Shown: in pieces, positions 57,001-64,000 of the stretch | Numbering within the stretch: position 1 is the first letter of the stretch | Layout: each line of letters opens with the position of its first letter | NCBI GenBank assembly: GCA_013398955.1 | Contig: VWPU01002063.1 | Location: 310,001-374,000 of the forward strand | Source: Callaeas wilsoni | Lineage: Eukaryota; Chordata; Aves; Passeriformes; Callaeidae | Direction: 5' to 3' | DNA: 64,000 nucleotides | The notes under the pieces: generated by a model | The model's database searches: none | Seen by the model: only the letters and a program-made list of their open reading frames with translations | Told to the model about the DNA's origin: nothing | Position numbers and translations under genes: made by a program

Positions 57001-59749
57001 CCGTTCAAGAGGGTGCCACATTTGTTTTTCCCATTCTCACATTCTGTATGAACATTTATATGCCAAAGATGATCCTCTGGAGATGTCTCTGCACGATTCA
57101 GTGATTTCTGGCTTCTGTGGGACTAGAAGTGCATGTGTGTTGGCAGACATCAGGAGGTTTGCAAAATCAGGAGTTCTGGGAATGTTTCAAAAGGAGGCTC
57201 CTTTACCAAACAGTGCTTCTGTGGTGCAGGCATCACACGTGAGCAGTAACACCACATTTCCACCATTCCCTCTTTGCAGAGAGCAATCCAGTGAGCAGGA
57301 GACTCAGCTGTACTCCACGTTTGCTCCCTTTGTACCCACTGAGGAGGCTCCAGCTCCCAGACAGAGCTGCGTGTACGCATCACAAACACTCCATGCATTC
57401 TGGGAATTCTGATTCTGCACAAAATTCTGGAATTTCCTACATAGGGAGGGAGACCAGCCTTAACCTATTAGATGTAAAAAATTTACTCCCCAAATTTTGC
57501 CCATCTTGGTGAAATAAAGGATTTTCCAGGATTCCTCACCATTACATTCCCTGGTGTGTCCTCGCCCCTTTACGCTATTTCTGCATAAGGAAGTGTTCAG
57601 TGGTCAAGTGGCACTGATATATAAGATATTTTCAGCTTTAGGATTCAAAAGTAGTATTGAATTTTCCCTTTAGGGAATTCCTTCCAGAAATTATACTACC
57701 ACAGCAGGGCTCACCAATTCATGACTGCAGAAAATAACACACCTTGGAAGGAGGAAACACTGGAGCAACGGGAGATCAAGGCTCACAACTGATCGCTGAA
57801 AACACCATCACTAAGCCAGCCAGGCCCTGGGCCACCACAGAGCTCCTCCATGCTTCATCTCTGACTGGAAGGTTAGGCCAGTTGTCTTCTATCAGAAAAA
57901 AGCGAGCAGCTCTGGCAAGGGTAAAACGTTTGATGCAAAGTGGTCTAGAGCTCAGAATTAGCCTTTTTTGTTCTTTTATAATGTGGCACATAAGAAAGTT
58001 TAAAAAAAAAAGAAAGGAAGAAGAGCTGCTTTTGTCACTTTCCTGAGAGAATGGCATATTCATAAATACACCTTCATTTGCTTTTTTACCTGTCACCTGA
58101 TCATTTCAGCTGCACAACTACTACAAGGATTTCCCTTTATTCTGGAACTCTTTCAAGTACAGGATTTAAAACAGCACAAAAAGCAGCATCAGGCTTGAAA
58201 ACGCAATCAGGACCACAGAAATAGGAAAGAATCTGTTTCCACACAAACTTTTTGAAAAGAAACAGCAACTCTTCATTCATTCCTGTATCCTCTTTAAGGT
58301 CTGGAGTACAGATTTGCTGGAAAAATGAGTTACATGTGAATATACCATATGATGAGTCAGAAAAGCTCTGGGCAAGAATTCAGCAAACCTCAGTTTTACC
58401 ACTGTTCATATGCTTCTAAAACAAGATCCTGAGGAGCTTGTTGTCAGGCACGGAAGAAACGGGGCATGCTGGATATGCAGCTTTTGTCAGCCAGCAAATG
58501 GGATGCATGTGTGAGATGGAGGTGGCTTCTCACAAATTCTACTCTCCCCCAAACACAGGGGTCCTCAAATTTTGTTGGCCTGGGAACAACTGTTAACAAA
58601 AACCACTCTGCCAGAATCTCAGCCTGTTCTCATCTTGCTTGCATCAATTTGAATGTTTTAATTCCCCGATGGAACAAGCAACACTGGAGGGTCTCAAAGG
58701 CGACACAAGAAGCCGATGCTGTAAGAGATGAGCCCTTTTCTGACAGGTTTCAAGTAACACCTCAAATCTACTCTGGAAAAAGTGAAAGAGTGGAACAGAA
58801 TAAAATATACAATGTGATAGCAAAGCTCCTTGTCTTTGAGAGCAAAACCCCCATCCTGTGTGAAGAATATGAAGGAAACAGATGTTCCCACGTGGAGTTT
58901 AAGGGATAACATAATTTCTCCTCGTATGCATGTCCCTTGCTCATACTAGTAGAACAAAACTTTTTCCTCCTGACATAGTGATTCTTGATTACGGACCAGA
59001 TTCCAACCAGTTCTTCCCTAAGTACCCTGCATAAGAAGCTGCAAAATTAGCCCATGTGCCCAGGAGAGCACAGACACTGTCCTCTGTGAATTTCTGGAAG
59101 CAGGCATTCATTCAGGTAGGAATAACCCTAGCAAGGGCAGGACAGAGGGGAAGGGGTTTCTGGGCAGCTTCACTATAAGCAGTTATGTTTTAGGGTCCAC
59201 ATCAGTTGCAAACCCTGATTACGCAACTGAGTTTCCACCACACTGACTTTGAAGTGTCCTATCACAGACAGGTTCCAGCACTCAGGTCTGAGAGCCAACC
59301 AAGGCTGCAAGGCTCTCTGAGCCCCTGAAAGAGAAGAGTGCACAGCGCTCATCCTCCGTGCTGTTCCGTGCTTCCTCAGTAATCTTGAGGCATTAATGAA
59401 TGGAGCCTGTCCTCTGGAAGGTCACAATTCAGATTTTACTGCCAGTCCATCCAGCCTCTCTCAGTTTTTCATGTTAGGTTTTGAGCAATCATGTTGGGTA
59501 CTTCTCAGGTCAGCTCCTTTACTCTTAAGCGAACCCTGATTTATTTACAAACAAAACAGAGAACACCAAGTACATTGCTGGGAAATCAGTAGTTAAGAAT
59601 CATCTACATGACCATGTTATGGCCACGAGAGCTCCTAGGAAAAAGGTCACCATGTATTTATCCAGGTGCACACTCAGTAGGAGTGTGCTCTATAAGAAGT
59701 GCTTTTAGCAACAGTTAACATTTTCAAGACAATATGTCAGCTAACGTAA
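51017..59749. other. Intergenic sequence, no gene recognised
   Basis: G-runs occur at about 51167-51174 and 51717-51725. The longest open frames (51715-52197, 52023-52469, 55788-56270 minus, 56936-57412 and 58466-58909, 147 to 160 codons) have no recognisable domain, no repeats and no neighbouring splice-linked exon. All are compatible with chance in this length of DNA. Confidence 0.45.
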
Positions 59750-60165
59750 CCTTTGAGAGGAGGGTTCGAAGAAAGGTTAAGGGAAGTTAACCTAAATAGC
59801 TTAAAGAAATAAAGAGAAGTGTTGGAGGTAATTAATACTTGAGAGGAAATAATGTAAAGGAGAAGAAAGACTTATTTAAGGTTGGACAAGTGCAATGTAC
59901 TACAGGAGGTAATGGCTTTAAATTAAAGAAGGGCAAGTTTAGATTAGATAACAAGAAAAAACTTTCCAACAGGAACAGTAATTCAACAGCGTAGCAGTCT
60001 GAAGAGAGAAGCAGCACAAGCATTATCAACAGACACATTCCAGCTGACGCCAGCGAGCATTCTCAGAGGGAAAATACCTGGGGTAAACCACAAGAGATCC
60101 CAAGGATTTGACTCAACAGTCTATAAAGACCATTCCAAACCCAACATCTATGATCCTGTAATTAA
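59750..60165 (+). mobile_element. Old, strongly diverged CR1 LINE 3' fragment
   Basis: From about 59880 the text follows the CR1 3' region: tacaggaggtaatggcttta, agaagggcaagtttagatta, gaaaaaactttccaacagga. It ends with ccattccaaacccaacatct and atgatcctgtaatt, the CR1 terminus. The 5' part (59750-59880) is more uncertain. Divergence is far greater than in the copy at 12530-13000, indicating an older insertion. Confidence 0.7.
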
Positions 60166-62399
60166 CACACACATCACCTATTAATCTTACATGTTCCAAT
60201 GGCTACCGCTTCCCATTTAAAGCATACTCACCTGACAAAGATGGATGGGGGATTGTAGAACCATAATGTAGCCCTACCATGGATTATTGGGCCGATCCTC
60301 CCCTCAGCCATGCATCACATCTCACCTCATATACGTTATGTTACAGTAAATTTTCGAAGACCTGCACCCTCCCCCAGAAAAGCCAGATGCAAGAACTAAG
60401 TTGAAAAAGCTAAAAAGTGTTTCAGGTATTGATTTAGCAGCATGTTTCGCTGACCACAGTTTGTAAATGTGCTGAAATCTTTCAAAATGAAAATGATTGG
60501 CTCTTCTAACAGCATGGCACCAGCTCAAATTTTATGAGTATTTGACGTGGTCTTCATAATTCTGAAAGATTCATATTTTTTTCCTCAATCTCATGATTTT
60601 CCTTGAGCGTACAATATCATCTGTTAACCTCTTCTTGTTTGCAAGGACAGTTGTTCAAGTGAATTTCAAAAAGATTTGATGGCTTCTGGCAGGGAATAGA
60701 AAATACAAAAGTTCACATAGTATGAAAGAGGAAACTGAACAAGATCTCCTCTATCACACACATAATTAGCAGAAGCATTGCTTCACTCTGATTAAAACCA
60801 TATTCTTCACAGCACAGTTGTTCTGCTGAGCATGTCTCTAAACCCAGCCATTCCCTCAAAATTAAAACTTCTCAGAAAAGTATAGGGAATTTGAAGACAG
60901 CCCACAGCAAACCAGTAACTGGCTCCAAAAGTACAGTGAGGGTATGAGTGGGGCAAAGAACTGTGGGATTAGGGCCAGATGAGCTGTGATATTTCTGTGC
61001 TTAGCCACTACTGAAATCTGAGAGACACTCCTGTGCTGGGCTAGAATGACAGAGTCAGAAATCCAGCCATGAAATGAGGGCTCCTGGCTTTTCTTCCCAG
61101 CTTAACCATTTGCTACCAACAAGGCCGTGTGCATAACAATTCAGTGTAGGCTTGCAAAGGTTGGTTTATGGACTGTGAACCACTTGACTTAAGGCTTGGT
61201 CCTGCCTCCCCCCACAGCTGTGGGATGAGGCAGAATGAAGCCTTACAGGGTTTGCCTGGGGGCCTTGGATGCAAGATGTGTAGCCTTGGCTCTCAGCTGA
61301 GGGTTGAAACCCTGATTAGGTCCAGAACCACAAAGCTTTTCACTCCTGAAAGTAGAGGTTGCACCTCTGAAGCAGATAATAACAAAATCATCAGCTGGTA
61401 ACAAATACTGAGCTTCTGATAGCCACTCATGCTTTCTCTGTCATCGCACAGGCAACGTCTGTGTCATGTCCCTCTCTTCATGGGTTGTCCCCCACGGTCA
61501 TCCTAGGTGCAGATTCCCAGATGAATTCCTAGATGAATACAATTCAGCTTGCAAAAAGAAAAATTTAAGCTGAATGAAATTGAGTAAGAAGTAAGTTTCA
61601 TTTCTGCAAGGAAACTCATGGATCACTTCTACTGGCCAAGACTTTCTCAATGCAGCACCTCATCATGTGTCTGCTAAAGAAATTGTTCCCTTTACAAGCT
61701 CTGTTGCCTTAGAACAGGTGTCATATTTTGCCCCCACTCTGCCACTCTCTGCAGAGTATTTCACATGCTCCTGTTCATCCTTAGAGTAACTGGAATCCTT
61801 CACAGGAAAATGAAAGAGAAAATCCCAAAGCTCCAAGCTCTCGTGGCAAGACTGACATACTTGCTGGTCTGCTCAGGGAGTCAGAAACCAGTGCTAAAGT
61901 ATAAAATTCTTTCTGTAAGTTAAATTACCTTTCCTCTGAGGAAAAAAAGCTGCACAAAGTTGTATTAAATATGGCTGTCTTCAAAAACCACATGACCATA
62001 CATTTGCCAAAAGTTTAATGGAGCTAAGTTGGCTATAAAGTATGAGCTGGGTATTTGAAGAGGTTTCGGCTCATCAAAGGAATAAGATATTTAGAACAGC
62101 TGAGAGACACAAGAAACCAAACCCACATTAAGGGGAGCTCAATAAATGAATTGGAGAAATTGCAGGATTAACTTATCTGCAACAAGATCATATTTGGGAA
62201 AATAAAGTGTTCTTGTAAATCATTGATTTGCTTCCTGCCATCAATTTCAGAGAGGTCCAGCAATGTTACAAGGCGATCTGTGATTTCCAAGTTTAGGTTA
62301 AAGGTTACAGGTTACGTGGTCTTTCAGAATAAAAGCTCTATTTGTGGTTATAACCAGCTTAGGCTTTGCCTATGGTTATTTTTAGTTGTTGTGATGCCT
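60166..62399. other. Intergenic sequence, no gene recognised
   Basis: AT-rich sequence with only short open frames (77 codons or fewer). No mobile element recognised. Confidence 0.45.
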
Positions 62400-62861
62400 T
62401 GTAGAGGCTGACCTGGAACAGAGGCTAGACAGAGAATGAAAGGATAAAGGGTAGGTATTTATTGAAAGGCCTTCACAGGGCACACCTTGGGCAGTGCAGG
62501 AGTCTCGCAGAGACTGCACCCAGGATGGACACAGTCACACATTTTTTCAGACAGATATAAGTTTTGTCCATTTGCATATCAGAGGTTAATTGCCCAATTC
62601 CAGCTTCAGGCAGTGCAGTCCCATTCTCTCAGTTTGCTCCCCCCCCAAACTCACTTTTGTTTCCATTTCTCAGGGCCTGAGACAGTGAGGTGTCCTTGAT
62701 TCTCAGGCCTGGAGAGGAATTGTTGTGTCTGACCAAAACAGGAAAAGCAGTAGCTCACACTCTGTATGGAGCTCAGAGTTACACACTAAAGAATTGCAGG
62801 ATTACAAATATATGAGAATATAAAAGCTAAAATCCTAAGGCATCATTGCTGCATCATCTCA
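62400..62861 (-). mobile_element. Probable second solo LTR, ERVL-like, minus strand
   Basis: Bounded by TGTAGAGG and CATCTCA. Read on the minus strand it starts TGAGATGATGCAGC and continues atgccttaggattttagct; it has a TATA-like TTATATCT (62553-62560), AATAAA (62458-62463) and a terminal CTCTACA. No internal retroviral genes adjoin. A clean duplication was not found with these ends; an 8-base ATGCCTTG match lies at 62394-62401 and 62870-62877, so the outer limits are uncertain by about 10 bp. The family assignment is from memory. Confidence 0.62.
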
Positions 62862-62877
62862 GATGCTAAATGCCTTG

Positions 62878-63174
62878 AACTGCACGTGTAAAAGGTAGGA
62901 GTCAAACAAGCATTGGTTGGTGACATTTCAGGCTTCTTCAAGAGCTACCCAAGAACCCATCTACCCTACATCCACCCCACAGTTCTCTACTTCCACACTC
63001 TCCAACAACAAGCATTCACCCCATTGCTCCCAGATGGCTCTGGCTGAAGTCGATGAGGCACCTTCTCCATGGCTGCATTGGGCACTGGCTTCAGCTCTTC
63101 CTTCCCAGCAAAGCAGTGGCAGTGCCATGGCTAACTTGGCTGCTTTCCCCAGGGCCAGCCCGTGGCTGGGTGTA
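62878..63174. other. Intergenic sequence, no gene recognised
   Basis: The sequence becomes GC-richer towards the tandem repeat. Open frames exist on both strands (62917-63237 plus, 62961-63407 minus) without recognisable content. Confidence 0.4.
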
Positions 63175-63260
63175 CCCAGTGCCTGCCCAGATAGCCCAGT
63201 GACTTCAGCAGAGCGTGCCCAGTGCCTGCCCAGATAGCCCAGTGACTTCAGCAGAGCGTG
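63175..63260. repeat. Perfect two-copy 43-bp tandem repeat
   Basis: Units 63175-63217 and 63218-63260 are identical, starting cccagtgcctgcccag and ending cagcagagcgtg. 43 is not a multiple of three, so it would break any reading frame through it. A recent local duplication or an assembly duplication would both explain it. Confidence 0.95.
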
Positions 63261-63359
63261 GCTCTCCGTGTGCCTCAGAGCAGCTGGGGCACTGCCACGG
63301 CCCGTGCCAGGGAGGAGAACGGGCAGCAGAACTCTGAGCTGCGGGCAGTGCCTGCACAT

Positions 63360-63377
63360 CTCACACACACACACACC
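63360..63377. repeat. Short (CA)n run
   Basis: About eight CA units within a GC-rich segment. Confidence 0.8.
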
Positions 63378-64000
63378 TGCACGGACCCATTCCCTACACC
63401 GTGCCATCCCTCCAGGAGCCCCACCAGCCCTGCCACTCGCCCCAAGGCGCTGCCTGCAGGAGCCTGGGGATCAAACCTCCACCCCCTGCCTGGAGTCCCA
63501 CATCAGGCACCAAAGGCATTCATGCTCCAGAACGGGTTTCCGTGAGCCTTTTATTAATACTGTACATTCCTTTGGTGCCCGAAATTACTCAGTTCCTAGC
63601 TTACTGTCTTACAGCTCACAGGGGCTTATTATTAATGGCTCAGTAAAACAATATACAGCCTGTTGTATCTTAATTCAGTAGTCGGTAATGACCAACTTAG
63701 AGAAATCATTTTAGACCTATGGGTTTTCTAAGGCCTTTTGAAGGTAATGGCAGTAAAATATGCATATATTAATGTTACTTGCAGAAGGCAGAATATAGTG
63801 GCAGTATAAGCAATAATGCAGCACTGCATAATAAAAATTGAAAATTCTTTTCCCTAAGTGTAAATATAAAATACCTCTGGGGGACATATCTAAAGGAAGA
63901 GTATTTCAATAACACATTGTTAAACTCAAAATTATATTTTTCAAAACTATCCGAGTATAGTCTAATAAATAAACCATAAAATAAAACAACATTTTACAAG
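63378..64000. other. Intergenic sequence to window end
   Basis: GC-rich to about 63530, then AT-rich. Overlapping open frames at 63258-63681 match nothing known. No gene is supported. Confidence 0.4.

Noticed and set aside
56936..57412. 158-codon plus-strand open frame
   Set aside because: Composition is unremarkable, with no domain, no plausible promoter or exon neighbours.
58466..58909. 147-codon plus-strand open frame
   Set aside because: No known protein resembles it; no splice or poly(A) context was found.

Overview
This is vertebrate, and specifically avian, nuclear DNA. It is AT-rich, contains short spliced exons in long introns, and carries several CR1 LINE 3' ends plus retroviral-type LTRs of the kind common in birds. 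There is one confidently recognised protein gene, read on the + strand: the 3' end of an AF4/FMR2-family gene. The last six coding exons lie at 2230-2366, 5531-5602, 5959-6052, 9376-9425, 13734-13948 and 18413-18534. They join in frame with no break into 229 residues plus a TAG stop, forming most of the family's C-terminal homology domain. The residues after the Ser/Pro linker ([16 protein letters not shown], then [20 protein letters not shown], ending HLL) fit AFF2 (FMR2) best from memory; AFF3 is the main alternative. A long 3' untranslated region and a gene-poor 3' flank also favour AFF2.

Layout. 1-2229 is the 3' part of an upstream intron. 2230-18534 holds the six terminal exons and their introns; the fourth intron contains a sense-strand CR1 with an internal deletion. 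18535 to about 27735 is read as a roughly 9.2-kb 3' UTR ending at overlapping AATAAA signals (27707-27717). It contains relics of an old interspersed repeat, an assembly scar with an N at 24797, and a 228-codon open frame on the opposite strand. About 300 bp further on is a CpG-rich block (about 28010-28570) that looks like an orphan CpG island.

From about 28.6 kb to 64 kb no convincing protein-coding gene is visible. This flank holds short minus-strand CR1 ends, a decayed protein-like open frame (35409-36020), a complete solo LTR of 534 bp with a perfect 6-bp target duplication (41953-42486), a (CCCAT)20 array with G-quadruplex potential on the minus strand, a pair of 41-42-bp TAATTA-containing direct repeats, a double hairpin, an old CR1, a second LTR-like element near 62.4-62.9 kb and a perfect two-copy 43-bp tandem repeat. 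Much of the rest is AT-rich single-copy sequence that may include conserved noncoding elements, but conservation cannot be judged from one sequence.

I found no prokaryotic-style system, CRISPR array, tRNA, rRNA or new multi-gene system. The noteworthy items concern gene structure, repeats and possible regulation.
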